Shown: positions 12,285-24,541, counted from the stretch's first letter. The stretch: DNA of 64,000 nucleotides from Globodera rostochiensis (GCA_018350325.1 JAEVLN010000014.1:1638001-1702000); one strand, 5' to 3'. The notes: generated from the letters alone by a model not told the origin. Numbers and translations: made by a program.

Positions 12285-12870
12285 TCATAGAATCAAGTGC
12301 TGTTGTTGAGAAAGCAGTGCGTAGATGAGCACTTTTTCGTCGTCCAGTTTGCATTTCTGAAAAAGCCAGCGCCTGAATGGATCGATGGTCGCTTTGGAAA
12401 GAACGTCAAAGTGCAGGACGATGACCTTTTGGACATCGCAAATGAGCAAATTCGCGCAGGTCGTCGCGCCCTATGGACTGATCAGACGGTGCTCGAGAGA
12501 GCTTTTGTCGAAGAAGCAAGTTCAGCTTAATTATATATTGACTCGGGTAGCTTTTAAAGCAAAGTGCCTTCAGGTTAGTGATCTATTGCCTGAAGAAATG
12601 TCCAAAACGGACTTCTTTCGGAAGAAAGTTGCCAAGCTTTACGATGAGTCTCAATGTTCGCCACCCTGGGACTATAAAGTTCGCAGAATTTACTATTTAA
12701 ATGCGTGCATTTTATTATTCTATTTTGAGTCTTTTGTGCTCTGTCATCTCCGCGAGTTGCTTTTTGTTATTGTTGCTTCAGTGTTCGGTTTTGGTATCCC
12801 CGTGGGGGCATTCCGTTTCTATCACAAACTGATGACAGCGCATGAACGGAGGCGACACAGAGGCAGCTGA
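12285..12870. other. Coding-like block, strand unresolved
   Basis: Both strands look coding. On the minus strand an AG acceptor at 12471-12472 opens a 62-codon terminal exon (12470-12285) with CDVQKVIVLHF and PFRRWLFQKCKLDDEKVLIY, ending in TGA. On the plus strand 12293-12530 reads PEWIDGRFGKNVKVQDDDLL. This can be joined in phase (GCAA|GTTCAG to GTAG|CTTTTA) to a frame running to TGA at 12868-12870. That frame contains DLLPEEMSKTDFFRKKVAKL and a hydrophobic segment (LLFVIVASVFGFGIPVGAF). One of the two must be a shadow. I cannot decide from sequence alone. The plus version could be the 3' part of the gene starting at 10963. Confidence 0.4.
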
Positions 12871-15320
12871 GACGAGAAAAGCTTTCATAACGGAAGAAAT
12901 TCAGCCAAACTGATAAAGGAATTTTAATTCGAAGTTTTGTTTGGAAACATATCCCACCGCTGGTGGTGGTGGCGGATTGATCGTAATCTTTTACATCCCC
13001 AAGAAGCGATAGGCAACCAACCGCCAATGGATGCCCCCCCCCCCCTATTCTCCCGCTATTTCCAACCCCCCCCCCCCGCCTTTCTCATTAACTTAAACTG
13101 GTTTTTTGTGCGTCAAATTGCGCAAAATGGGTAAGGACACAATTTGGGGGGGGGGGGGGGGAATCAATCTCAACACTTTTAGAGACAGAAGAATGAAATG
13201 AACCTCCTTTTTCCTCTCTTTCCTTTTTCTCGAAACTCTAACCAACAAATTGCAATTTCAGTTTAAGGTTTTGAGAATTCATTAAATTTTGCCCGAGGCA
13301 ATATTTAACGTTGTGGAGGTTTACATTTGATCAAACGTTGGTTTAGTGCATTCATCGAATCAACAAAAAATCGGGTTTCTCCTCAAATAATCATCCGTTA
13401 AATTTACAAAAAAAAAGTTCATTAAACTGTAACCAATCGCCATTAAACAGGATGTATTTGATCACTTATCCTTTTAGGACATTTATTATTCACCCATAGC
13501 CTTAGGGCAAAAAACAAATGCCAAATCCTTTGCATGCGATGACGGTGATCATAATTGCTTCCTTCGATCACTTTATGCTTTCTTCGTCCTCATCTTCTGC
13601 CATTCATCCATCATCTTTTTCTCTCTCTCTTTCTATCTTTTCTATCTTTCTTTTTCTTTCTCTCTTTTTCTTTCTCTCTTTTCTGTCTCTCTTTTTCTTT
13701 CTCTCTTTTCTGTCTCTCTTTTTCTTTATCTCTTTCTGTCGCTCTTTTTCTCTTCTCTCTCTCTCTCTCTCTTCAACAATTCGAACCCCTCAAACGGGTT
13801 TTTTCAATTGGAAACTTTACTTTGAAAGATTGTTTGGTAAGCGAAAGTCGATCGAACGCCTGCCTCCTTTCTCTCCGCAATTTCTGATCGTTTCGTCGCC
13901 TATTCAAAAATACGACTTCTTGCGTCTCTGAACAACATTTGCGTGCGCTTACAGCCAAAGAAAAAGAAAATTGCTGAGGGCGATTGCCTCAGGGGAAGTT
14001 GCCGCCTCCCTCTGCGTCTCTTCCCCTCCCGTCACGCGATTATTAAATTTTTGTTTCGCGCAACCCCTCGGGCGGTTTCTTTCATGCTTTTCCCCTCCCT
14101 TAACTTCTTCCGTACTCCTCCGCCTCACCTCGTCCATTTCGTGTTTTTGGCCCTCCTCAGCAGACGATAGACACTTTTTAATGGACCCGCGTAATCATTG
14201 GGGGGATATGTTTGGGTTGCATTCGGTGGTGGTGGACGATTGGCGAGTTTGGTTTTGGGGGATTCATCCGTCCGTCCGTCCGTCCCTTCGGGGGGTGATC
14301 ACTTCAGGGAAATGAACCAGAATGAATGTGAATCTACTACAATGTACTTATTGCTTGAAAAGCATTTAGCGATAAATTCTATTCATTTCTCTCCGGAGGT
14401 TTCACAGCCATCGGCAATTTCCTCCAGAAGGTTTTCCCCTGCGCAATTCGCATCTCTACCCCAATGACGGCTTTCCCCCCCCCCCCCCGCTCCTTTATGA
14501 GAAGCCAATCCCTGCAGCTTTGCAGTGATGAGAGGTGGTACGGATCAATCCCCACCCCCCTCCCCCTCCCCTTCTCGCGCTGTTCGTCCCCTACGACAAA
14601 AAAAGCTCTTCTGCTCCAAGTTCACTCCCCGCGCCCCCCCCCACCTCCCTTAAACCATTCATTGTCATGCTGCTGTTATTGTTTGTTGTTGTGCAGCTGC
14701 TACTGCTTGAAGCGGATGTCGTTGTTTTTCTTCGCATAAATCTCGCCAGCAGCAAATCGTTTTCCACGCCGTTTATTGGAGCCAATAATCGCCCCGTTAC
14801 TCCACTCCCTCAATGCTTTTTTTAACTCTTTTGTTTTACTATTCATTTTCTTCGCTGTTTGAACTTTTACTTTCGTCCCGTCCTTTGCCCCTCAACTTCC
14901 AACTTCCCTCGAGGCGTTCAGTCACTCCGTTTATCACTTATTGTAATTCTTTCCCTTTCATGTCCGCCGTCCAAGTTTTTCTATCTTTGCTCACATTACC
15001 ACATTTTTGCCCCCTTCAAACCCCTCGGGCAATTTGTCGTGCCCCCATTGGACTACCCCCCCCCCCAACCTCTGAAATTGTTTGCTATTCATCATAGCCC
15101 GGGCTGGGCCTATATAGCAGCGCTACGCAACATCCCCCCCCCCCTCCCCGTCTTTCCCATCCCCAAAACAATTTCCTGTCAACGATGCCCGATTCTTAAT
15201 ATAAATCCCTCCAATCGCATCCTGTTTCCCATTGCTTAGAAACCGCTGATGTTGCACGCCAGACTGCACTAATTCCGGAGCAAATCGTTGTGCGAATCCC
15301 AATATCAGCATAAGCTCAGG
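12871..15320. other. Intergenic; poly-C runs and CT-rich tract, no gene seen
   Basis: This 2.4-kb stretch holds poly-C and poly-G runs (13032-13078, 13146-13161, 14470-14488, 15055-15066, 15131-15143) and a strong CT tract (listed separately). The open frames are Ser/Pro/Leu-rich translations of these tracts. I see no exon chain on either strand. Confidence 0.5.
13612..13775. repeat. CT-rich simple sequence tract
   Basis: Almost pure pyrimidine on the plus strand, built from imperfect CTCTTTTTCTTT units and ending in a CTCTCTCT run. Confidence 0.85.
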
Positions 15321-18300
15321 ATGACGTGGAGGCAATGGAACGCGACTTTTAAGGTGATTTGATTTGATTGGATTGGTTGGGATGAGGTTGATTGGCTTAA
15401 CTTCTCCCCGGAAATGGACTGGTAAAAGGCTGGACTGGTAAAAGGCACACATACCATTGGTTCTATAGCTGGTTGATGCCCGTGGGAATTGTTGCTGCTA
15501 ACAGTTTACGCTCGTTCAGCTCCTTCGCCGGTTTCTCTTTTTGCTGAGCGTCTTCCAACTGATCCCGATCAGCTTCTCCTCCGAGCAGTCGCCCAACCGC
15601 CCCCTCTTCCACCCCCAGCGGTCCATCCAATCCGCCGCTCCTTTAGCGCTCATTTCCGACGCCCCAATTGACCTTCACAATGATCAGCAGCGACCGATCA
15701 GCGGATCAGAGCCGCTTCAGCAGAGGAGGAGTGCCTCGGCACAACACGTTCAGGTAACCCAAGCTAATAAATTAACAAAATCATCGGCACTTTCCGTGGC
15801 GAAGTAAGTCGAGAACGGCGTGAACCAATCATTTCCAGAGGAATGCGCAGGGGACGACGGCCGTAGCCAAATCCGCCGGGGGTGGTGCACAAGTCGCGCG
15901 AGCTCACAGGTTGGGGCTATCGATTAGATGTTGGCAGTAATTGAATAAATCTCGATTATTTACTTTTTTATTTTTGCTACTTACAACTTTTACCTTAACG
16001 TAAATAAATAACATATGATTTAAAGGTCAAAAAAGAACGAACGAACCGAACGATGCTCAGCATCTGCAGGACAATGCGTTCCACCCGGAGGGGGGTAAGC
16101 CGTACGCCTTAATAAACCCGTCAGACCCCCCCCCCCGGACCCCGGAGGGGGGTATGCCGTAATTGAGTCAAAAATCGCAAAATTTTTCTCGACGCCTGTC
16201 GACACCGCCGACCCCCTCCCCCAGAAGTTTTGAAAAAATTGCCTCAAAAATGCACCCCTAAAAATCGACTTTTTTGGTACCCCCCCCCCAAAAGCAAAAT
16301 CCTAAATATGTGCCTGCACAGTGTCCAGAAAATTTCCCAAATTCCAGCCCTGCCTATCACTCGGCACTTGCCGATGGCATCCGCGGATCCTCGGGCATAA
16401 AGGCCCGCATGAACCCGCGCGCCTTCCAATACCTTTCGACAATTGCCCTCGGAGTTCTCAGTCAGTGAATAAAATCACAAAACAATTTGCCGAAACTTTC
16501 TTTTAGACTACCAAATAAAACGGGCCCGTCTGCCCAACATTAACCAATGCATTCCCCAGGTCGCATTTATTTGTCTGTGTTTACCCCTCCAGCGCTTTCA
16601 GATGTCGGGCTGTGTCCAAGTGTACAATTTGTACGTGTCCAGATACCGGTGCCCCCAAAGTAAGCCATTCATTGGTTTTTTTATTCGTTAATTGTAACTT
16701 CCCTTTAGGGCTCACCGTTTACCCCGCGCCGCCAAATCTAATTGTGTTGGATGTGCAGAATTTGGACATTGGGTGGGTGCCTTTAATACCAACCAAAACT
16801 TTTGACTTTTGAACACCCCCCCCCCACTTAATTTAGAGTTACTGGAAACCTCGGCGGGCAAATTGTCATTTTGCTGCCCCTGGCACTGTTTGGGATTATC
16901 CAAGTGAACGCTTATCAGGTCGACCGATTCATTTGGCTGAGTCCGATTTAATCGAATTATGTCGTACAGTTGAATATCCGGGTTGGCACGTACATCGAAC
17001 GAGGACCGACGGGTTGTCCAGTGATTCGGGTGGCAAGCTGTGAGTTTATGCCCAGCTTCTTTCATATTTTGCTTATCAAGTTCATTTGGACTTTTACAAA
17101 ACATTTTTGTAACTGACGGTTTGTACTTGGCCACATTATTTAGGTGCCGCCAGTGTTGGGTATGTGGATGTTTACATCCAAAACGGCGGCCTTTTGGGCG
17201 ACATTGCCAACAGCCAATTCAGAGTAAAAATTGAAATTTAATTTAATTTGATTAAAGTAATTTCCCTAAGGGCAAAATCAGCGAAATGGTCCGCCAACAA
17301 ATACCGGGACAGGTAGCGCCAATTAATTTTCAAAATGTCAATTTTATTTTCGTAATTATTCAACAGATTTGTCAACGTTTGCCCACCATGCTGGACGAGC
17401 AGCTGAACCCCAAACTTTGCTCCATGGTCCCTCAGTTTATTCCCGTCCGACAATTGCTACAAATTGCGATCAGCTCATTTGGATTGGGCAATTTGCTCGG
17501 TGGGACGGCACAGGTCGCCACAAATTGATTCCCTTTCAATCAATTCGTTTGGAATGCCAAATATTTCTGTTCAGTGCCCCGCAACTTGTAATTTCGTCAA
17601 GAGGAAAGTCGTTGCCCAAGCGGCCCCAAATGTCAACGTCACTTTGGCATTGCCTCCGGCATCAATTGGAAAGAATGCCAAAACGGAGTCATCGGATGGT
17701 GCACTTCAAACAACACCGACAAAAGTCGACAGTTTCCAGGCACAATCTTTAAATGGAAGTGCAGCAAAAGGAACGGTGAACAACGGAAGGACGGTCAATG
17801 TGAGCAGAAAAAGGGGGGGGGGGGAGATTCCCGATCGATCATTTTGGCTAATTAAATATTTGGAGGAGGAGGGATTCCTGATCGATCATTTTGGCGTTCT
17901 AAACAATTTAGCTAATTTGGACATTTCTGCCTAAAATTGATATCCCGAAATTGGTCTGGATCTATTCTCACTAGAATGATTTATTTTAATGTGTTTGTTT
18001 TAGCCTTTTGTTTAATTTGTTTTCTTTCTCAAAGGCCCGTTCCGTCATCAACAACGGAGCGATTGGTTTGGTGTCGCCCCGCCTCGTCCATCAGCAGCAA
18101 CGCCGTGATATTGTCCATCTTCCGGTGGCGCCGTTGGCACCGCACGCAATGCGTCCGACCCGTGCCACGGCATTAGCAACGTTTGCTCGATGGAGAAGGG
18201 AACTCAGCGGGAACGAAGACAAGGCCCGAGCAGACCGCGCGACCGCTTCCGACAGCGGACGATTGGCTTTTGTGGACCCGGGCGAGAATTTGTGCGCGAA

Positions 18301-19763
18301 TTGTCCTAAGACGGGCGGTGAAGACAATTTCATGGCGTCCGTGCTGCAGTCAATGGACATGGTTTGTACGAATTGATGAAATTGTTTTGACACCGAAACA
18401 TTTTCTAATTTTTAAACTGGAATTGGCTTGTTGCCAAATGTACCGTACGACCGGTTGGGGCACGACAATCTGAGCATCTTTTATATAAATCCGTTTGTTC
18501 AGAGCAAATTGGACAATGTGTTTCTGGATGTGCGGCTTTTGAATACCCACGCCACCAACCGCGACTTCACCGTCGAAGTCGTAGGCGAGTTCAGCGTGGG
18601 TGGACGTGGCGGCACTCCGTTCGGTGCCTTCCCAATGCAATTCCCCGGCTATACCGGGGGCAAAATGGTGGACATTTTGGTCAGCGACTTCACTATCAAT
18701 TCACTGTTCTACCATTTGCAGAGGTAGGCTCTAAAATGATCAGATCGGACAGGCAATTTGTCTTTTAAGCGTTGGATTTTTGCGAATTCGGATGGGACCA
18801 GAGACTCCAAAGTATGGCGATTTGTTGAAGACGACTTGTACATCGGAGGAAGATTCGGGGTTGGAAGACCACGGGGTGGAGACGGAAGACGGTGGTGCGG
18901 TTGTTTCGAAGAAAGGGAGGGTCAGGCGGCAGGACGCGGGTGATTTGACTGGCTTGGGCGTTTGTCTGGGCGACATTCTGCCCGCGGTCCGCGAGCAGTA
19001 CCCCAATCAGCTAGTGTACGTTTTCATCAGCACCATCCGTGCCCCATCGATTTTGTTGAGTAGCCAAAATGGAGGTGATCATTGGAAGTGTTCGAACATG
19101 GCTTATGAGTGATTTACAGGAGTGGCTTTTCTGAATTTCTTGGTTGACATCGACTTCTACATACAGTCGACTAACCAAAAAGTTGGCACTATTCGAGTTG
19201 CTTCTGATGTTCGCGTGACTATTCGAACCAATGGTTTGGGTTAATATTGAAGAATAACTCTGACTGTTCTGTTTTAATTTTGAAACTTTAAATTCAATCG
19301 GAAAAAAAGAATTTTGTAGTGATCGGGCTATCGCACACTTTCCCTCTTCAGGTGCACACGTAACTGGCCATGCGGACGTGGTCAGCATGCACTTGGAGGA
19401 CGTGGGCAACCAACTTGGCCTTCCCCAAGACGCACTGGACAACTTGGGCACCCTCGGCAAAGACCTTATGTTGAAGGTAATTGTTGTGTTCTTCAAATCA
19501 TTCAGTCGTTCGCTGTTTATTCATTTAGACTATCAACGACAAATTGGAGAAGGGCACAACGCTGAATGTGGGCTCGGGGGCTGGCGGAATACCAATTGTA
19601 TGTGTATTTATTTATTTGTTTGTGATTTGAATTCAAAAGAATTGACTTCCTTCAGAACATTGTTGACCCGGTGCCACACATTCTCGACCATGCCATTCTG
19701 ATCGAATCCGATTTTACGATGGATACAAGCAAACTTGGCGGTTCCGAGCCCTGTGAATACTGA
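15321..19763 (+). CDS. LBP/BPI-family lipid-binding secreted protein
   Basis: About 20 exons give roughly 890 aa. Well-supported exons are 16322-16460, 16507-16559, 16593-16659, 16709-16772, 16837-16918, 16970-17039, 17144-17223, 17271-17312, 17367-17513, 17575-17799, 18035-18361, about 18419-18723, 18770-19074, 19120-19233, 19352-19476, 19529-19597 and 19656-19763. All junctions keep phase except that before 18419, where no AG exists. The proposed 5' exons (15321-15353, 15505-15753, 15841-15909) supply a signal peptide (RRFLFLLSVFQLIPIS) but are less sure. The N-terminal BPI half shows GIKARMNPRAFQYLS, the C-terminal half GGKMVDILVSDFTINSLFYH. The halves are separated by a Ser/Arg/Ala-rich linker of about 180 aa. 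The family (BPI, LBP, CETP; NRF-5 in C. elegans) binds lipids extracellularly. Four Cys residues near the linker could form disulfides. Confidence 0.88.
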
Positions 19764-19900
19764 AGATATTCACTCTTGACATTGTCAAACCTTTGTTTGT
19801 GATACGTACGATGAAATGTGACGGGTAAATGAGACGCTTTCACAAGGCGTAGGCGAAACACACACCCCCCCCCCTTAAGCATTTGCCAATAATTTCTGTA

Positions 19901-19932
<32 letters not shown>

Positions 19933-20265
19933 CATCGTTTGTTTTATTGGACATTTCGACCGGCCCACTTACCAGTGATTTGTTCATATTAATTAGGTTT
20001 TATTCTTTTCTTCATATTTCTTCAGAAGAAAATTTCGATTTAATTTTAACATTTTTTGGTGTTCTGCCACTTTTTCACAAAACTTCGCCCAAAGCGTATT
20101 AATCCGTTTAATTCCTTCTTTTCAAAGGACCTGCATTTACTGCGCCCGCCAGATTTTTTAAACTTAAACGGGAAGATTTATGCACTGAATAAAAATAAAT
20201 AGTAACGCTTGAGGTGATCACTTCAACCCAATCACTCCATCCGTCCGTCTCCATTATTACATTAA
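19764..20265. other. Intergenic between convergent genes
   Basis: The stretch separates the stop codon of the LBP/BPI gene (plus) from that of the SXP/RAL-2 gene (minus). It is AT-rich, with a poly-C run at 19865-19873 and a short GATTGATTTATTGATTGATT repeat at 19906-19932. No gene is seen. Confidence 0.6.
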
Positions 20266-21886
20266 TTAGTGAGAAGTGGGACCAAATGTCGGGAAACCTT
20301 TGAACTTCTGTTCAAATTCATTTCGCAATTCCGGCTCCATTTTCCCATACAATTGGAGTACACGATCCCATCGTTCCTGATCCGGAACGTTCGGGTTGCG
20401 TAGGGTTGCCGATATCTGTAATGATTGGAAATGTCGATTTAAGAGCTTCTCTGTCTTTGATCATCGCCCGGGGCTAAAATCACAACCTTGGTGAACTGTT
20501 CCTGCGCCTTTTCGCTCATCTCCCCCACCGTCTTGTGCACCCGGTCGCGGTGCAAATGTTCGCGCTCGTCGTTCTCGTGCATAAATTCGCGGTAAAGCAT
20601 CTGATGGAGGGAGAGAATGCACCGATCACCTCAACAATCAAATCCCAAAAGTTTACTTGTCTCTTCGGCTCCATTCGCTGCACGAGGGCATCAATTTGTT
20701 GGATTTGTTCTGCATAAGTCCCATTTTGCTGACGAATGATCCGTTTGAACTGAACGTATCGAAAATGCGTTTTTTTTTTGGTTGATAGTTTGTTGCCTCA
20801 TCAATTTGGTCCTGTGGCGCTCCTCTCAAGAAGACGGGCAATGAGCTGGAGTTCGGGTCTGAGTAAGTTTCGGCATTGATCACCGGTTGGGTGGGCATGG
20901 AGGCTAATGGCGATTGGTTGATTATATCGGGAATTGTCGAATGGGCCGGCTGCGAGTTCAGCGGGCCAACAAATTCTTGTTGCATCATGTTCATTCCGTG
21001 CCCATATTGTGGTGCCATTCCCTTTGGCGAAAAATCAGTGCCAAAAGCTCCTCCAACGGACGCTGCCCCTCTTCCTCCGTCCGACCCGAGAAAAGGACCC
21101 AACGGAAACGGATGGACGGCCCCCCGAACTGCTCGCCGATTGGCTCAGCTCGTTCAAACCGATCTGACAAATTGACAAAGTATGGTTAAATGTTGGATTG
21201 ATTGTCCAAACAAACGCTTGCCTGCCTTCCGACTAAAACGTCCATTGGAATTTCCGATGGGAGAACAGCCGCTGACGGTCCCAAGCCATATTTGCCTGGA
21301 AAGTAACATTTATGCCGAGTTAATGCCGAGATTGTGCCGAGTTTGTGGCGAATTTGTCTTACTGACGGCCATACCATTAGGGAATATCGGCTGCTGCATT
21401 GGCGCTTCTGAGCCGCCTAACTGCTGATTGAGTGCAAATGGACTTGCACCGGGCATTGTTGGAATTGGAGCTTGGTAAGGCTAATTATGTTAATTACTTT
21501 TGCTAATTTGGAGAGCAATGTTCAACAAACGCTGTTGCGGATGAGCAAAGAATTCATCGAATTGGGCGAAGAACCGCCGAAGCCGCTGAAGCCACGTCCG
21601 GCAAAAAAGGGCGAATTGTTTATCGACGGGTTGGGAGAGGGCAGAGGGCCAGAAGAAAATTGATGGCCCAATCAAAATTAATTAATTTAATTAGAATTTG
21701 GGCAAATTGGCATTATTTATGATACCCCCCAAGCGGAAAATTGGCCGGCATTATGGGCTCCATGCCGACCAAAGACGACATTGGCGGGTAGGAATACGGA
21801 GTCGGAAGTTGGGGATAGGCCAGGAGAAACTGGAGTTGTACCGACATGGTCAGCAGGATAAGCAGCTCTTGACGGAAGGAATTCAT
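20266..21886 (-). CDS. SXP/RAL-2 family (DUF148) secreted protein
   Basis: Eight in-phase exons: 21726-21886, 21527-21585, 21375-21470, 21212-21295, 20797-21128, 20657-20749, 20487-20600, 20266-20415 (about 362 aa). The start MNSFRQELLILLTMSVQL leads a signal peptide with likely cleavage after QFLLA. The first 230 residues are Gly/Pro/Ser/Asn/Met-rich. The DUF148 domain begins PVFLRGAPQDQIDEFKRIIR, continues QQNGTYAEQIQQIDALVQRM and ends in the helical QERWDRVLQLYGKMEPELRN. SXP/RAL-2 proteins are nematode-specific secreted antigens; in plant parasites some are expressed in gland, hypodermis or amphid. Their biochemical role is unknown. The intron after DQIDE starts with GC (GAG|GCAACA), which restores a continuous DUF148 helix. 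The acceptor of the largest exon could also lie 15 nt upstream (21143). Confidence 0.82.
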
Positions 21887-23019
21887 CAGCAAAATCAAAT
21901 ATCTGAGATATGTAAATTGGTTGGGACCAGATGAACCTAAAAGGGCATTCTCAACAATATGCGATTTCGATGTTAAAAATCGAACTAAAAAAGGTAAGAG
22001 GATGAATATATTTGTTGAGGGGGAGACTCATTTTGACTTTTGTTACTCATCAATTTGGGAGAGGGCAATAAAAATGTGCCCCAGTTTGGTCAGTCAATCA
22101 ACGCGCGGCGACGGAGTGCGAAGAGCGCCGCCTGAAATCACCGACCGCCCGACGCGGAAAGTTTGACGAAAGAACGCTCAGAGAAAGAGCCCCCGAAGCG
22201 ACGGCCTATTTTGAGAAATTTACTGGGGGGGGGGGGGATGGACATCATTTATTTCCATATGGGGGGGGGGAGGGATTGGTCGAAATTGTCTCGGAGGATA
22301 AAGTGAAAGCGGTGGAACGAATGGAAGGATTTGGGGGGGGGGGGGGATCCAGTGTGAATGGCTGGGATTTGCACATTTAAATGCGCAAAATAATGAAGCC
22401 AGCTGAACATTCTCTGATCGAAAGATTTGTTGAAAGTTACGGGGAGAGACTCTTCCACATCCGCTGAGCTAATCGCCTCCGCCCACCGATGGATGATGGG
22501 TAATGTTGCCGGCCCCTCCCCCCCTCTCTTTTGAGGTCACCCCCCCCCCTCCCCCCCCCCTCCCCCCCCCCTCCCTCCCCCCGTCCGTCCGTCTGCTTCC
22601 GATGAAGTGACTCAAATTCGAAAAGATTCTTCTTCAAAATCCAAAACGTGAAAATTACCTTTCATTATTGGAACTTGGAAATGCGTTGGCCGTCTGTCTT
22701 AACAGCGATTGGTCATTAGAGAATTATACCAAAAAAATTATGCAATAAAAATGATTCCGATCAAAAAAGAATTGTGTGTTTTGAATGTTATAAATTCTTT
22801 GCTTCTTCTCGTCCTCTTACATCGGCCAAAACCGCCGTCTTCCCTCTTTGCCCTCGAGTAACGTGACCGATGGCAACGGAATGCCCTCCCCCGTGGGGGA
22901 AGTTGGTGATGTCATTTCAGAAGGCGGAGAGGGAATGGCTTCTTCTTGGTGGGGTCGGCTCCACTAATAAATGATGGGAAATTAAGAGATGATGGCCCTT
23001 AAATGGCTGGGATTTGCAA
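21887..23019. other. Intergenic; dense G and C runs
   Basis: The stretch contains G-runs at 22226-22237, 22261-22270 and 22333-22346 and a C-run cluster at 22541-22580, with AT-rich DNA between. Frames here are short or low complexity. The left edge should contain the promoter of the SXP/RAL-2 gene. Confidence 0.5.
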
Positions 23020-23408
23020 TCATTTGGGGACAATTCCATAAGTTTCTGGTGTAAAGCTCCCCACCTGAATGCCATAAGCCGCCTCGCCTTCTTCCGGCCG
23101 TCTCATTCTCGAGGCGCCATTTCCCTCCATTTTCTCTCCTCGAGACTGATTTATATGGCGTTTAAATTGGAGAAAGATGGACAGGGCGAGAAGCGCGATG
23201 ATCATAATCAGAAACAGTGCAAGCGACACAATGAACACGGGCAGGAAAATGGTCAGGACAGAGAGAAACCGGTTGACGTGGTCCACCAACTCCACCAAGG
23301 CGATAGTCGATGTCCTCAAGGATCTTTAAATGGCGCGAATTGTCTTTGTTTTCTTTTCAATCTAAAATTACTTTATCCAGCGACATGGCACTTGTGAAAC
23401 GTTGGCAT
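23020..23408 (-). CDS. Small membrane protein, 3' part of gene
   Basis: The terminal exon 23020-23314 (phase 2 entry) follows an exon at 23372-23408 with the junction WIK|TSTIALVELVDHV. It encodes an amphipathic helix, then one very long hydrophobic segment (FLSVLTIFLPVFIVSLALFL and onward, about 35 residues). A basic/acidic cytosolic tail ends at TGA. The order of features resembles the C-terminal half of the next gene (23654-24541), suggesting a tandem pair or alternative 3' ends of one gene. No known family is recognised. The 5' end was not found. Confidence 0.45.
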
Positions 23409-23653
23409 CTTTGGCAAAAATTAAAGTAAAATTATTAAAAACAAAAAAACATCGGTAGTTTTGAAAAAGACTACAAAACAATAATAAAATGCGGCTCGGC
23501 CTATCAGTGAAAGAATGAGACGCGAACAATCTCGAGTCTCGACTTTTATTATTAAATCTTTTTGGACACAAAACTGAGTGTGTCAATGCTGTATTGACAA
23601 GTCTTAGCAAATTGTCGTCATCCATTATCTTTTTGGGCTGTTTTGCGTTTCTT

Positions 23654-24541
23654 TTAAATCTTCTCAACTATTGGCTTCTGTTCTTCGATGGTACTTTCTC
23701 CACCAATTTTTGCGGACTTCAGCCGGACAGTTTTGCCTGTTGGCTCGGGCGCTTGTCGGGCAGAAGCGGGAAAGACGAGACGAAAGAGGACGAATAAGAG
23801 CACACAAAACAGGAGAAGGAAGAAGGCACAGAACAGCGCGAAAATGCCGACGATAATGGGAAGGATCAGTTGGACGGCGGAAAGCAAAGTTTGGAGTTGG
23901 GAGAGAAGGCCGCCTAGAAGGTCGGTCGCCGTTTGGAGTAACTGAACGGTCAATTCAGAGGGGGAGGGAAGGCAACGGCGACGAGTTCAAAAAGTGGGGG
24001 GGGGCTGAGATTGATGACCCCACTGAAACAACAGAAAGTTCGACCTGATCAACGGGGGCTGAGATCGATGACCCCACTAAAACAACAGAAAGTTCGACCA
24101 GATCAACGGGGGCTGGAGATGACCCCACTGAAAGAACAGAAAGTTAGACCAGATCTACGGGGCCTGGGAGATAGCCCACAGAAACAACAGAAAGTTCGAC
24201 CTGATCAACGGCGACCATCGGGTTGACCTTCTTGGCCATGTCCGTCGCTGCAGCGGTCCAATTGCCTCTTATTGAACTCGTCAAATTTGCACCCAATCCT
24301 CCCAACAACTTCATCCTGTCATTAAAGAAAGGCCGCCAACATCATCAAAACATCAAAACTAATAAATGTGCCTGATTACCTTAAATAAAGCGCCGTAAGC
24401 GTTCCAAAGCAAAATGCCAACGGCTAAACAAAGAAAGGCAAAGGCCACCAGGACGAGGAGGAGAAAGGCGGAAGTGCAGGAAGTCAGCAGCGAAACGGAG
24501 CGGAGCAGGTCAGTGAGCTGATAAGAGACGCGAGACAAAAG
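23654..24541 (-). CDS. Two-TM membrane protein, family unknown (5' end not resolved)
   Basis: Three in-phase exons are supported: 24380-24541, 24201-24308 and 23654-23941. The first encodes TM1 (SAFLLLLVLVAFAFLCLAVG). The second gives a loop of about 36 residues with NLTSS and NWTAA N-glycosylation sites. The third gives a helical segment (LLQTATDLLGGLLSQLQTLL), TM2 (LPIIVGIFALFCAFFLLLFC) and a charged tail ending at TAA. Two membrane passes with a glycosylated loop suggest a plasma-membrane or vesicle protein. A minus-strand frame at 24716-24903 starting with ATG could be a first exon, but its donor phase does not fit, so I leave it out. A 52-bp tandem repeat fills the last intron. Confidence 0.6.
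24010..24222. repeat. Tandem repeat, about 52-bp unit, intronic
   Basis: Four copies of a unit containing ACCCCACTGAAACAACAGAA and AGTTCGACCTGATCAACGGG lie mostly inside the last intron of the minus-strand 2-TM gene. The last copy merges with the exon border (24201), so the donor GTCGAAC is itself part of the repeat. Confidence 0.9.

Noticed and set aside
21586..21725. A second GG-ending intron in the SXP/RAL-2 gene
   Set aside because: I first joined exon 1 to a frame starting near 21667. The canonical acceptor CTTCAG just before 21585 keeps phase and gives a Gly/Ser/Asn-rich peptide like its neighbours, so a normal intron explains it.
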